This document shows, piece after piece, positions 1 to 7,925 of a stretch of DNA of 64,000 nucleotides. Numbering within the stretch: position 1 is the first letter of the stretch; each line of letters starts with the position of its first letter. The notes under the pieces are model-generated. The model made no database searches and was not told where the DNA came from. It saw nothing but the letters and a program-made list of their open reading frames with translations. The position numbers and the translations under genes are program-made. This stretch comes from Streptomyces hygroscopicus subsp. hygroscopicus (lineage in GTDB: Bacteria > Actinomycetota > Actinomycetes > Streptomycetales > Streptomycetaceae): the NCBI RefSeq assembly GCF_030269125.1, contig NZ_BSSM01000020.1, positions 62,001 to 126,000 on the forward strand, read 5' to 3'.

Positions 1-1004
1 TCCAGCAGATACGCCGGGTCGAAGGCCACCGACGCCTCCCCGGCGCCCCGCAGCACGGCCGGCAGCCGCTGCGCCGCCACGTCGTCCCCGTACCCGGCCC
101 GCACCAGCAGCGAACCGTCGGCCGCGGCGAAGTCCAGCCGCACCGGGCTGTTCGCCTCGGCGACCACCGCGACCCGCCGTACCGCCTCCGTCAGCGCCGC
201 GGCCTCCACCTCGGCGACCGAGGCACCCGGCAGCTCGAACAGCGCGCCGTACCCCGGAAGCCGGCCCTCCAGCCGCCGCAGCAGCGTCCGCGCGCCCCCG
301 CCCTCGAACCCGACCGTCCCGGCCCCCGCCGCCGGTCCCGCCCCCGGGTCCAGCAGGACGCGTGCGGACCCGCAACGCGCGAGCCCCCGCGCCGTCTCCA
401 GCAGCCGCCGGGCGGGCACCAGCACCTCCACCGGCTCCCCGGCCGACCCTGCCCGCGGCTTCCACTCCAGCCGCCGTACGGCATAGCGGTACCGGTCGGA
501 CGCCGACAGGGTCATCTCCTCTCCGTCCAGCCGGAGCCGGACCCCCGTGAGCGCCGGCAACGTGTCGTCGCGCCCCGCCGCGACCGCCACCTGCCCGACG
601 GCCGTCGCGAACGCCTCCGCGTCCACCGCGCCGTACTCCGGGGGCGCCTCGGGCAGCGCCGGATACTCCTCGTACGGCAGTGTCGACAGCCCGAACCGGG
701 TGCCGTCCGCCTCCACCGTGAACCGCGCCCCCTCCAGCGCACAGCTCACCGGGCCCTCCGGCACCACCCGGCAGATGTCGAGGAGCCGGCGCCCGAGGAC
801 CAGCACCCGGCCCGCCACGCCCACCTCCGCCTCGGCCCGCACCCGGGCCGTGGTCTCGAAGTCGGAGCCGGACACCGTCAGCCGCCCCTCCTGCGCGGTC
901 AGCAGCAGGCCGCCCAGCACGGGCACCGGCGTCCGCGCCGGCAGCGCCCTCGCCGCCCTGCCCACGGCCTCCGCCAGATCCCCGCGCGCGATCCGGAACT
1001 CCAT
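1..1004 (-). CDS. DnaN-like protein (DNA polymerase III beta sliding-clamp paralogue), C-terminus cut by window edge
   Basis: About 334 codons are present, reading from an ATG at 1004 with a G-rich stretch upstream; the 3' end lies outside the window. The protein opens with the sliding-clamp pattern (an N-terminal R-G-D-L-A-E-A-V segment, then A-L-P-A-R-T-P-V-P-V-L-G-G-L). Around residue 200 it has the clamp signature S-A-S-D-R-Y-R-Y-A-V-R, equivalent to the T-D-x-Y-R-L-A-V-R of DnaN, and it continues into the third clamp domain. Canonical dnaN lies at oriC beside dnaA and recF, and nothing here resembles that locus. Streptomyces carry additional DnaN-like proteins, so this is probably a divergent second clamp. 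Whether it dimerises or binds polymerase cannot be told from this fragment. Confidence 0.85.
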   Translation of the reverse strand, partial: MEFRIARGDLAEAVGRAARALPARTPVPVLGGLLLTAQEGRLTVSGSDFETTARVRAEAEVGVAGRVLVLGRRLLDICRVVPEGPVSCALEGARFTVEADGTRFGLSTLPYEEYPALPEAPPEYGAVDAEAFATAVGQVAVAAGRDDTLPALTGVRLRLDGEEMTLSASDRYRYAVRRLEWKPRAGSAGEPVEVLVPARRLLETARGLARCGSARVLLDPGAGPAAGAGTVGFEGGGARTLLRRLEGRLPGYGALFELPGASVAEVEAAALTEAVRRVAVVAEANSPVRLDFAAADGSLLVRAGYGDDVAAQRLPAVLRGAGEASVAFDPAYLL

Positions 1005-1108
1005 ACGGCAAACCCCCCGCTCGACGGCCCTGTTGTCCCGGCGACGCTATCCGCGCCCACTGACAACCGGCCCCGAACAGGGGGTACCGCGCGATCACCC
1101 ACGAGGCG

Positions 1109-2404
1109 TCACACCGTGACGGGCTCCCGCCGCTCCGCCACCCGCGCAGCCCGCGAGCCGAGCACCGTGAGGGTGACGACGCCCAGGATCGCGAGGAGGC
1201 CGACGCTCACCGTCCCCAGCCAGCCGTCCGCGTGGAAGGCCACGGCGCCCACCGTGCTGCCGGCGCTGGAGCCGATGTAGTAGGCGGACTGGTAGAGCGC
1301 GGAAGCCTGGGCGCGGCCGTGGGTGGCGGTCTTGCTGACGGCCGAGGAGGCGACCGCGTGGCCGGCGAAGAAGCCCGCCGTGATCAGCACCAGGCCGAGA
1401 AGGACGAGGGGCAGGGACGCGCCCAGCGAGAGGAACAGGCCCGCCGCGGTCGTGCCACCCGCCAGGTACAGCGCGCCCCGGCGGCCGAGCCGGCCCACCA
1501 GGCGGCCCGCCGTGGACGCGGAGACCGTGCCCACCAGGTAGACCAGGAAGATCGACCCCACGATGCCCTGCGGCAGGCCGAACGGCGCGCCCGTCAGCCG
1601 GTAGCCGATCACCGTGTACACGCCACCGAAGACCGTCATGAACAGCGCGCCGATCGCGTACAGCCGGCGCAGCAGCGGGTCGGAGAGGTGGGCGCGGACC
1701 GTGCCGAGCAGCACGCGCGGACGCAGCGAGCCCGCCTTGAAGTGCCGCGGGGCCGGCAGCAGCAGCCGGAACGCCACCGCGCATCCGACCGCGATCACCC
1801 CGATCACACCGACCGCCACCCGCCAGCCCCACAACTGCGCCACCCAGCCGGTGATCACCCGGCCGCTCATGCCGCCGACGCTGTTGCCCGCCACGAACAG
1901 GCCGATCGCCGTCACCAGCGCGCGCGGCCGCACCTCCTCGGCCAGGTACGCCTGGGCGGAGGCGGGCAGTCCCGCGAGCGCCGCGCCCTGCACCGCGCGC
2001 AGCGCCACCAGCGCGCCGATCGAGGGCGCGAAGGGCACCAGCAGGCCGACGGCCACCGCGACCGCCAGCGAAGCCGTCATCACCGTACGACGCCCGAAGC
2101 GCTCCGACAGGGCGCTCATCGGCAGCACGAACAGCGCGAGCCCGCCGGTCGCGGCCGCCACGGTCCAGCTGGCCTCGCTCGCCGCGACCCCGAGGTCCTC
2201 GGAGATCAGCGGCAGCAGGGCCTGGGTCGAGTACAGCAGGGCGAAGGTCGCGACCCCGGCGAGGAAGAGGGCGAGGCTCATCCGGCGGTAACCGGGGCCG
2301 CCCGGGGTCATGCGGGAGTCGGGGACACCGGTGTCCGAGGAGGTGGTGGCGACGGGAGACGCGGCGTCCAGGGTGGCGGACGCCCCGGTACTGGCGGGAG
2401 ACAT
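1109..2404 (-). CDS. MFS transporter (drug/metabolite exporter, YnfM-like)
   Basis: A 431-residue protein when started at the ATG at 2404; an in-frame ATG farther upstream (2506) would overlap the divergent regulator and is unlikely. After about 35 polar residues come roughly twelve hydrophobic helices, beginning F-L-A-G-V-A-T-F-A-L-L-Y. A loop carries R-F-G-R-R, matching the loop 2-3 motif of the major facilitator superfamily. It is divergent from a LysR regulator with only 62 bp between the starts, a common arrangement in which the regulator controls the exporter. The substrate is unknown. Confidence 0.88.
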   Translation of the reverse strand: MSPASTGASATLDAASPVATTSSDTGVPDSRMTPGGPGYRRMSLALFLAGVATFALLYSTQALLPLISEDLGVAASEASWTVAAATGGLALFVLPMSALSERFGRRTVMTASLAVAVAVGLLVPFAPSIGALVALRAVQGAALAGLPASAQAYLAEEVRPRALVTAIGLFVAGNSVGGMSGRVITGWVAQLWGWRVAVGVIGVIAVGCAVAFRLLLPAPRHFKAGSLRPRVLLGTVRAHLSDPLLRRLYAIGALFMTVFGGVYTVIGYRLTGAPFGLPQGIVGSIFLVYLVGTVSASTAGRLVGRLGRRGALYLAGGTTAAGLFLSLGASLPLVLLGLVLITAGFFAGHAVASSAVSKTATHGRAQASALYQSAYYIGSSAGSTVGAVAFHADGWLGTVSVGLLAILGVVTLTVLGSRAARVAERREPVTV

Positions 2405-2466
2405 GCTTCGACCGTAGGGACGCTCCTCTGATCCGTCCAATGCATGGAATCGCCATAATCGTTCCC

Positions 2467-3417
2467 ATGGAGCATCAGCAAAGGTCGGAGCATCGCCTGT
2501 CATCATCCGGTGACACAGAAGACATGGCGCTGTTGCTCGCGCCCCGCCTCGCCTACTTCGCCGGCGTCGCCCGCCACGAGCACGTCACCCGCGCCGCACA
2601 GGAGATGAACGTCCCCCAGTCCACCCTCTCCCGCGCGATGGCCCGCCTGGAACAGGACCTGGGTGTCGAACTCTTCGCCCGCCGCGGCCGCACCCTCGTC
2701 CTCACCACCGCCGGCCGCACCTTCCTGGCCTCCGTCGAACGCGCCCTCGGCGAGGTGGAACGGGCCGCCGAGGAGGTCCGCGCGGACGCCGACCCGGCCA
2801 CCGGCAAGGTCGCCTTCGGCTTCCTGCACACCATGGGCGCCGAGACCGTACCCGGACTGCTGCACGCCTTCCGTGCCGAGCATCCCCGCATCCGCTTCAG
2901 CCTGGTGCAGAACTACGGCGAGGCCATGCTGGAGGGCATGCGCGCCGGCCGCCTCGACCTGTGCCTGACCTCGCCCGTCCCGGACGCCCCCGACCTCGTC
3001 GCCCGCCGCCTCGACGAGCAGAAACTGCGCCTGGTCGTGCCCGCCGACCATCCGCTGGCGGGCCGCCGCCGGATCCGGCTGGCCGAGGCGGCCGAGGAGA
3101 ACTTCGTCACCCTGGAGCCCGGCTACGGCCTGCGGCGCATCACCGACGCCCTGTGCCGCGAGGCCGGTTTCACGCCCCGGATCGCCTTCGAGGGGGAGGA
3201 GGCCGAGACCCTGCGGGGCCTGGTCGCGGCCGGCCTCGGGGTCGCGCTGCTGCCGCCGCCGACGGTACCGCGGCCGGGGGTGGTGGAACTGACCGTCACC
3301 GCGCCCCGGGCCGTCCGCGAGATCGGCGTCGCCTGGCCGGCCGACCGCCCGGACACCCCGCCGGTCGCCGCCTTCAAGAAGTTCCTGCTGTCGAGAAGGG
3401 GGAACCTGCTCGCCTGA
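2467..3417 (+). CDS. LysR-family transcriptional regulator
   Basis: 316 residues from the ATG at 2467. The N-terminal winged helix-turn-helix (about residues 20-75) reads R-A-A-Q-E-M-N-V-P-Q-S-T-L-S-R-A, the typical LysR recognition helix. A periplasmic-binding-protein-like effector domain follows (about 95-305). The start is supported by a CATAAT hexamer at 2454-2459, seven bases upstream, which would give a leaderless transcript; no ribosome binding site precedes it. An alternative in-frame ATG is at 2524. It is divergent from the MFS gene and probably regulates both itself and the exporter. Confidence 0.9.
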   Translation: MEHQQRSEHRLSSSGDTEDMALLLAPRLAYFAGVARHEHVTRAAQEMNVPQSTLSRAMARLEQDLGVELFARRGRTLVLTTAGRTFLASVERALGEVERAAEEVRADADPATGKVAFGFLHTMGAETVPGLLHAFRAEHPRIRFSLVQNYGEAMLEGMRAGRLDLCLTSPVPDAPDLVARRLDEQKLRLVVPADHPLAGRRRIRLAEAAEENFVTLEPGYGLRRITDALCREAGFTPRIAFEGEEAETLRGLVAAGLGVALLPPPTVPRPGVVELTVTAPRAVREIGVAWPADRPDTPPVAAFKKFLLSRRGNLLA

Positions 3418-3439
3418 AGGGTCCCGGCCGCAGGGGGGA

Positions 3440-4204
3440 TCACCGCCGCAGCGAACTGCCGAACCCGGCCGCCAGCGGCATCCGCAGCCCGATCGGCGGC
3501 GGCGCCGCCAGCGCGTCCTCGACCGGCCGGGACACCGGGTGCCCGAACAGCGCGCCCCGCACGAAGTCGTCCGCGAGGCACACCACTTCGTCCCGGTAGC
3601 CGTGCAACCGGTGCCCGTCGGAGTGCACCTCGAACCGGCACACCTCCCGGTTCACCTTCTTCGCCCGCGCCGCGAGCCGGAACGACAGCTCCGGGTCGGA
3701 CCGCTCGTCGTTCGTGCCGTGCACGATCAGCACCCGCCGCCCCACCAGCTGCTTCACCGGCTCGGCGGGCGCGGCCACGTCCTCCTCGGGCAGCCAGGGA
3801 GCCAGCGCCACCACCGAGTTGACGGCCTCGTGACCGCCCGCCCGCAGCGCCGCCCGGCCGCCCATGCCGACACCGACCAGGCACACGGGAACGTCTCCGT
3901 ACCGCCGCACGACCTCGTCGGCGGCCCACTCCGCGTCGGCGGCGAGACGGGCCTCGCTGCCGTTCCATCCCCGGTAGCGGTAGCGGACGGTGTGCACGGC
4001 CAGCCCATCCGCCCGTCCTGTGCGGGCGAACCGGCGCCCCAGGGAGCGGACGAACGCCGTCGCCCCCACCAGGGGCGGCCTGCGGGCCGAGACCTCCTCC
4101 CCACCGGGCAGCAGCAGCACCGCCCCGCACACCGAATCCGGCACCGGCCCGACCGCCCTGCCCAGCCCGGCCGTTCGGACCGGTGACGACGATTGCTGTC
4201 CCAT
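3440..4204 (-). CDS. Alpha/beta-hydrolase-fold protein with a non-canonical nucleophile elbow
   Basis: 254 residues. The fold is indicated by L-L-L-P-G-G-E-E near residue 30, an elbow-like G-V-G-M-G at 111-115, an acid in V-H-G-T-N-D (D166) and a histidine in S-D-G-H (H198). The position that is normally the nucleophilic Ser (GxSxG) is Gly113, so classical serine hydrolase chemistry looks impossible while the Asp and His are kept. It may be a binding protein or may use a different mechanism. It is divergent from add, with 144 bp between starts, so it may share control with nucleoside salvage. No specific substrate can be assigned. Confidence 0.75.
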   Translation of the reverse strand: MGQQSSSPVRTAGLGRAVGPVPDSVCGAVLLLPGGEEVSARRPPLVGATAFVRSLGRRFARTGRADGLAVHTVRYRYRGWNGSEARLAADAEWAADEVVRRYGDVPVCLVGVGMGGRAALRAGGHEAVNSVVALAPWLPEEDVAAPAEPVKQLVGRRVLIVHGTNDERSDPELSFRLAARAKKVNREVCRFEVHSDGHRLHGYRDEVVCLADDFVRGALFGHPVSRPVEDALAAPPPIGLRMPLAAGFGSSLRR

Positions 4205-4320
4205 GGCAGAACAGTGTCAGAAGCCGCGGTATACGAAACCCGTACCGGCGGTCACCGTTGGGTATCGACGTAAAGGAGACGGAAAACGTCCGGCCGTGTC
4301 CGGGTGCGAGCCGGAGATTT

Positions 4321-4332
4321 CTACGCGCGTAG
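4321..4332. promoter_or_regulatory. Palindrome CTACGCGCGTAG upstream of add (copy 1 of 3)
   Basis: A perfect 12-bp palindrome centred on CG. It is followed by TAGAGT at 4337-4342, a TANNNT -10-like hexamer six bases from the add start codon. Identical copies lie upstream of deoC (17616-17627) and the purine nucleoside phosphorylase gene (22552-22563). Probable operator of a nucleoside-salvage repressor; the regulator is unknown. Confidence 0.72.
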
Positions 4333-4348
4333 GCGTTAGAGTGCGGAA

Positions 4349-5536
4349 ATGACGAGCCAGACTGCACCGAAGGGGACCGTCCCGGCGAACGTCCCGGGGC
4401 GCGTGCCGACGCCGGACCAGATCCGCCGGGCGCCCAAGGTTCTGCTGCACGATCATCTCGACGGCGGGCTCCGGCCCGGCACCGTCGTCGAACTCGCCCG
4501 GGAGGGCGGGTACGCGGAGCTTCCCGAGACCGACCCGGACAAGCTGGGCCTCTGGTTCCGCGAGGCCGCCGACTCCGGCTCGCTGGAGCGTTATCTGGAG
4601 ACCTTCCGGCACACCGTCGGCGTGATGCAGACCCGGGAGGCCCTGGTGCGGGTGGCCCGGGAGTGCGCGGAGGACCTCGCCGAGGACGGCGTGGTCTACG
4701 CCGAGGTGCGGTACGCGCCCGAGCAGCACCTGGAGCGGGGCCTGGCCCTGGAAGAGGTCGTCGAGGCCGTCAACGAGGGGTTCCGGCAGGGCGAACGGCT
4801 CGCCCGGGAGAACGGGCACCGGATCCGCGTCGGCGCCCTGCTCACCGCCATGCGGCACGCGGCCCGTTCGCTGGAGATCGCCGAACTCGCCAACCGCTAC
4901 CGGGACTCCGGTGTCGTCGGCTTCGACATCGCCGGTGCCGAGGCCGGGTATCCGCCCACCCGGCACCTCGACGCCTTCGAGTACCTCAAGCGCGAGAACA
5001 ACCACTTCACGATCCACGCCGGAGAGGCCTTCGGGCTGCCGTCGATCTGGCAGGCGCTCCAGTGGTGCGGCGCCGACCGGCTCGGGCACGGGGTGCGGAT
5101 CATCGACGACATCGAGGTACGGCCCGACGGATCGGTCCGGCTCGGCCGGCTCGCGTCGTACGTCCGGGACAAGCGGATCCCGCTGGAACTGTGCCCCAGC
5201 TCCAACCTCCAGACAGGGGCCGCGCCCTCGTACGCCGAGCATCCGATCGGGCTGCTGCGCAAGCTCCTGTTCCGGGCCACGGTGAACACCGACAACCGTC
5301 TCATGTCCCACACCAGCATGAGCCAGGAGTTCGAGCATCTTGTCGACGCGTTCGGTTACACGCTCGACGACCTCCAGTGGTTCTCTGTCAATGGGATGAA
5401 ATCAGCGTTCATTCCTTTCGATGAACGCCTTGCGATGATCAATGACGTCATCAAGCCCGGATACGCCGAACTGAAATCCGAATGGCTTTTTCAGCAGGCG
5501 TCTCCGACCAGCGGTTCTTCGGGAGCGGAGGGGTAG
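4349..5536 (+). CDS. add: Adenosine deaminase
   Basis: 395 residues. It hydrolyses adenosine and deoxyadenosine to inosine and deoxyinosine in the cytoplasm. Zinc-enzyme motifs are visible: H-D-H-L-D-G (H34, H36), T-I-H-A-G-E (H223, catalytic E226), L-G-H-G (H247) and N-T-D-N-R (D315). The last motif has Asn where many ADAs have a second Asp, a variation I believe is usual in actinobacterial enzymes. The first 20 residues are a Pro/Thr-rich extension. The start sits six bases after a TAGAGT hexamer, with palindrome CTACGCGCGTAG 17 bp upstream, suggesting a leaderless, repressor-controlled transcript shared in logic with deoC and the nucleoside phosphorylase gene. Confidence 0.95.
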   Translation: MTSQTAPKGTVPANVPGRVPTPDQIRRAPKVLLHDHLDGGLRPGTVVELAREGGYAELPETDPDKLGLWFREAADSGSLERYLETFRHTVGVMQTREALVRVARECAEDLAEDGVVYAEVRYAPEQHLERGLALEEVVEAVNEGFRQGERLARENGHRIRVGALLTAMRHAARSLEIAELANRYRDSGVVGFDIAGAEAGYPPTRHLDAFEYLKRENNHFTIHAGEAFGLPSIWQALQWCGADRLGHGVRIIDDIEVRPDGSVRLGRLASYVRDKRIPLELCPSSNLQTGAAPSYAEHPIGLLRKLLFRATVNTDNRLMSHTSMSQEFEHLVDAFGYTLDDLQWFSVNGMKSAFIPFDERLAMINDVIKPGYAELKSEWLFQQASPTSGSSGAEG

Positions 5537-5676
5537 GGCGCCGCGCCTCCGCGTGCGGAATGCGGTCGCGTTCTCGCGAGCCGTCCGCATTTCGGTGATT
5601 GCGGGTCCGGGTGCGGCGCGTTTACGGTCATGGACCTCTCCTGTAGTTTTCCGTCGCATTCAAGGACGCATTCACC

Positions 5677-5985
5677 ATGAAGCAGTCTGCCGCCAAGACC
5701 CTCGGTGTCGCCGCCCTCGGTGCCGCCTTCGCCGCCGTCGGCGCGGGCGCCGCCCACGCGGCCCCCGCCGCCCCCGATGTCACGCAGGTCGCCAAGTCGC
5801 TGCCGGGGACCGTCGAGGGACTCACCCAGGAGCAGGGCGCCGTGGCCTCCGGAGTGGCCGCCGCGCAGCCCGCCGTGCAGCGGGTGCTCGCTCAGGGGCC
5901 GGGCGGACTGCTCGGCGGACTGCCGCTGGGCGGCACGGGCCTGCCCACGCATGGCATGGGCGTGAACGGACTGCCGCTCGGCTGA
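5677..5985 (+). CDS. Small secreted protein of unknown function
   Basis: 102 residues. An AAGGA ribosome binding site precedes the ATG. Residues 1-28 form a signal peptide (M-K-Q-S-A-A-K-T then an Ala/Gly-rich core) with a likely A-H-A-A cleavage site. The mature part of about 74 residues is rich in Ala, Gly, Pro and Gln and ends in Gly-Leu repeats (G-G-L-L-G-G-L-P-L-G-G, then G-L-P-L-G). There are no cysteines. It resembles in style, though not clearly in sequence, the small secreted protein at 12291-12704. A strong hairpin terminator follows at 6003-6046. Function unknown; cell-surface location is likely. Confidence 0.78.
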   Translation: MKQSAAKTLGVAALGAAFAAVGAGAAHAAPAAPDVTQVAKSLPGTVEGLTQEQGAVASGVAAAQPAVQRVLAQGPGGLLGGLPLGGTGLPTHGMGVNGLPLG

Positions 5986-6002
5986 CGCCACCACCCGTCC
6001 GG

Positions 6003-6046
6003 CGCCGCCGGGGTGTTCCGGATCCGACCGGAGCGTCCCGGCGGCG
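6003..6046. terminator. Hairpin terminator between convergent genes
   Basis: Arms CGCCGCCGGG (6003-6012) and CCCGGCGGCG (6037-6046) are perfectly complementary around a 24-nt loop. It lies between the small secreted protein gene (+) and the PspC-domain gene (-), so it could serve both strands. Confidence 0.6.
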
Positions 6047-6051
6047 TGGTC

Positions 6052-6255
6052 TCACCAGCTGGTGGCGCGGGCCTCGTCCTCGGACGGCAGCAGGATCCAC
6101 AGGGCTATGTAGAGCAGGAACTGGGGGCCCGGCAGCAGGCAGGACAGCAGGAAGATCACCCGCATCGTGGTCGCGGAGGTGCCGAAGCGGCGGGCCAGGC
6201 CCGCGCACACTCCGCCGATCACGCGTCCGTGGGTGGGTCGGGCAAGGGCGGTCAT
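6052..6255 (-). CDS. PspC-domain membrane protein
   Basis: 67 residues making up a nearly complete, stand-alone PspC domain: G-R-V-I-G-G-V-C-A-G-L-A-R-R-F-G at residues 10-25, then hydrophobic segments ending in L-Y-I-A-L-W-I-L-L-P. PspC domains sense or transduce envelope stress, and short PspC-only proteins are common in actinobacteria. No phage-shock partner genes are adjacent. The specific role is unknown. Confidence 0.85.
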   Translation of the reverse strand: MTALARPTHGRVIGGVCAGLARRFGTSATTMRVIFLLSCLLPGPQFLLYIALWILLPSEDEARATSW

Positions 6256-6333
6256 GACGCATCCTCCGTGGTCGTCGGTGAGGTCGATCAGCTGTCTACG
6301 ACGATACGGACACGAAGGGGACGAAGCGTCACT

Positions 6334-6906
6334 CTAAGGAGCGATTCCGACCCTGGGAATCGTCGGGGTACGCCCCTGAGAAAGCCCCTCCTGGAAGGTG
6401 GCCGACTCCGCCTCCAGGCTCCTGTGCACCCGCTCCCACCTGCGCAGACGCGCGCGGGCGGCGGGTACGACGAGCAGGTGGGCCAGGATCACCCCGGCCG
6501 TGTTCAGCAGCAGCGAGTCGACGTCCACGACGCGGCCCGGGACGCCGGTCTGGAGCAGCGCGATGCCGAGGGAGATCAGACAGGCCGCGGCGGCGGTGCG
6601 CAGCAGCGAGGCGAGCGGGGACACGTCGAGGCGGCCGTGCGCCATCGGCAGCAGCACGCCGAGTGGCGCGAGCAGCGCGAGCCCCTCGCCGAGCGGCTTC
6701 ACCGCGGCGGGCCACCCCAGCGCCAGATCGGCGCGGATGCCGGCCAGCGGGTGCAGATTGGGCGGCGTCACCCAGGGGACGTCCAGTGGCCGCAGCATCA
6801 GCCAGGCGACGAAGACGATGTGGGCGAGGAGGAGGATGCCCCCTGCCGCCCGGACGCGGATGACGGCGCCGCCGCCGAAGTCCCCTTGACGCTGCACGCC
6901 CCCCAA
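6334..6906 (-). CDS. VanZ-family membrane protein
   Basis: 190 residues from a TTG at 6906; a GTG at 6897 is an alternative start. Four hydrophobic segments are evident, with a VanZ-like opening (L-R-P-L-D-V-P-W, then N-L-H-P-L-A-G-I-R) and a later conserved D-V-D-S-L-L-L-N-T-A-G-V-I-L. Members of this family are integral membrane proteins; VanZ itself gives low-level teicoplanin resistance, but most homologues are uncharacterised. The C-terminus is a cytoplasmic polar tail. No glycopeptide-resistance genes are nearby, so a resistance role is not implied. Confidence 0.75.
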   Translation of the reverse strand: MGGVQRQGDFGGGAVIRVRAAGGILLLAHIVFVAWLMLRPLDVPWVTPPNLHPLAGIRADLALGWPAAVKPLGEGLALLAPLGVLLPMAHGRLDVSPLASLLRTAAAACLISLGIALLQTGVPGRVVDVDSLLLNTAGVILAHLLVVPAARARLRRWERVHRSLEAESATFQEGLSQGRTPTIPRVGIAP

Positions 6907-7301
6907 GACGCGTGGCTCCGTACGATCGGTTCCGCATCGGGGGACGGCCTGCGCGGCGCCCGTGCCCGAAACCGAACCCGGCAGCGGTCCGGAAACGGCA
7001 GTGGCCTGGCAGCGGTAACCCGGGACCGGCCCTAACCCCGGTCCGGCCCTAACCCCGGTCCGCCCCTAACCCGGCAGCGGCCTTAACCCCGGTCCGCCCC
7101 TAACCGGCAGCGGCCCGAACCCGGAGCCGCTCGGACCGGAACCCGCCCGAACCGGCGGCGCAGACGAACTCCGCCCCTGCCCCGATCACCGGCACGGGGT
7201 CGCCGTACCCGCCCCGCTGCCGCGGCGGGTACGGCGCCGGGGACTCCACCGGCGGCCTGCGGCGCGGTCGAGTGGGGAACGAGGGATCGGCACCTCGGTG
7301 G
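6907..7301. other. Intergenic region with degenerate short repeats
   Basis: No convincing gene was seen. Most of the stretch is a run of related short units (see the repeat at 7024-7113) and G/C-rich low-complexity sequence lying between the VanZ-type gene and the 3' end of the afsQ-linked lipoprotein gene. Confidence 0.6.
7024..7113. repeat. Degenerate tandem repeat, unit like CCCTAACCCCGGTCCG
   Basis: Five copies of CCTAACC/CTTAACC-type cores alternate with CCGGTCCG or GGCAGCGG at 16-20-bp spacing. The copies are imperfect, which suggests slippage in non-coding DNA. Confidence 0.7.
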
Positions 7302-7925
7302 TCACCCCGTACTCTCCGGCACCTCGCTCGTCGGCGGCGTCGCCGTACCCGGGCGGTTGCGGACGTCGTCCGTGCACGCGTAGCGGCGCAGGGGGGAGGG
7401 GGCGGGGCCGCCCAGGACGACCGAGCCGTCGCCCTCCGTCGCCGCGGAGTCGGAGAGGGTGCAGACCAGTTGGGCCAGGGCGGGGGCGGAGAGGCGGGAG
7501 GGGGCGGTGCCGAGCCGGAGGGTTTCCTCGGGGTCGCGGGGGGCGGGTCCGGAGACGGTCAGGCCGCCCGGGACACGGGTCGAGTAGCCCGCGGAGCGTT
7601 CCGCCGCGGAGGGGGCCGCGGCCAGCTGGTCCAGCAGGCCCTGGGCCACCATCACCCGGCGGCGGGCGTCGGGAGTGCCCTCGGGGACCCGTACCTTGCG
7701 GTCCACCGTCACCAGGGACTGGCCGCACAGCAGGAAGACCTGCACCGGCACGCCCTGCTGCGCCGCCGTGTCCGGGCCCGCCAGCGAGCACGGGACCCGC
7801 GACGGCGCCGGGCCGAAGTCGGTCGGTACCTGGGTGGCGCGGATGCCGCAACCGGTGAGCAGGGCCGCCAGGAGGGGGAGCGCCAGCCAGCGGTGCCCTC
7901 GCCGAGGTCGTCGTGCCGTCGTCAT
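7302..7925 (-). CDS. AfsQ-linked lipoprotein
   Basis: 207 residues. The N-terminus is basic (R-R-P-R-R-G-H-R), then a hydrophobic core ends in a lipobox A-L-L-T-G-C with lipidated Cys26. The remainder is extracytoplasmic, contains four further cysteines, and has a GerMN-like flavour (V-P-V-Q-V-F-L-L-C, then V-M-V-A-Q-G-L-L). The start ATG shares one base with the afsQ2 stop codon (TGATG), so the genes are translationally coupled. In this context it may be a sensor accessory or output of the AfsQ1/Q2 system; a ligand is not evident. Confidence 0.88.
   Translation of the reverse strand: MTTARRPRRGHRWLALPLLAALLTGCGIRATQVPTDFGPAPSRVPCSLAGPDTAAQQGVPVQVFLLCGQSLVTVDRKVRVPEGTPDARRRVMVAQGLLDQLAAAPSAAERSAGYSTRVPGGLTVSGPAPRDPEETLRLGTAPSRLSAPALAQLVCTLSDSAATEGDGSVVLGGPAPSPLRRYACTDDVRNRPGTATPPTSEVPESTG

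Noticed and set aside
1232..2431. Long plus-strand frame antisense to the MFS gene
   Set aside because: Gln/Arg/Ala-rich composition typical of the antisense of a high-GC gene; the minus strand encodes a clear transporter.
7024..7113. CCCTAACC-like units resembling telomeric repeats
   Set aside because: The units are degenerate, few, and mixed with other words. Streptomyces telomeres are palindromic, not CCCTAA arrays, and the surroundings are core genes.
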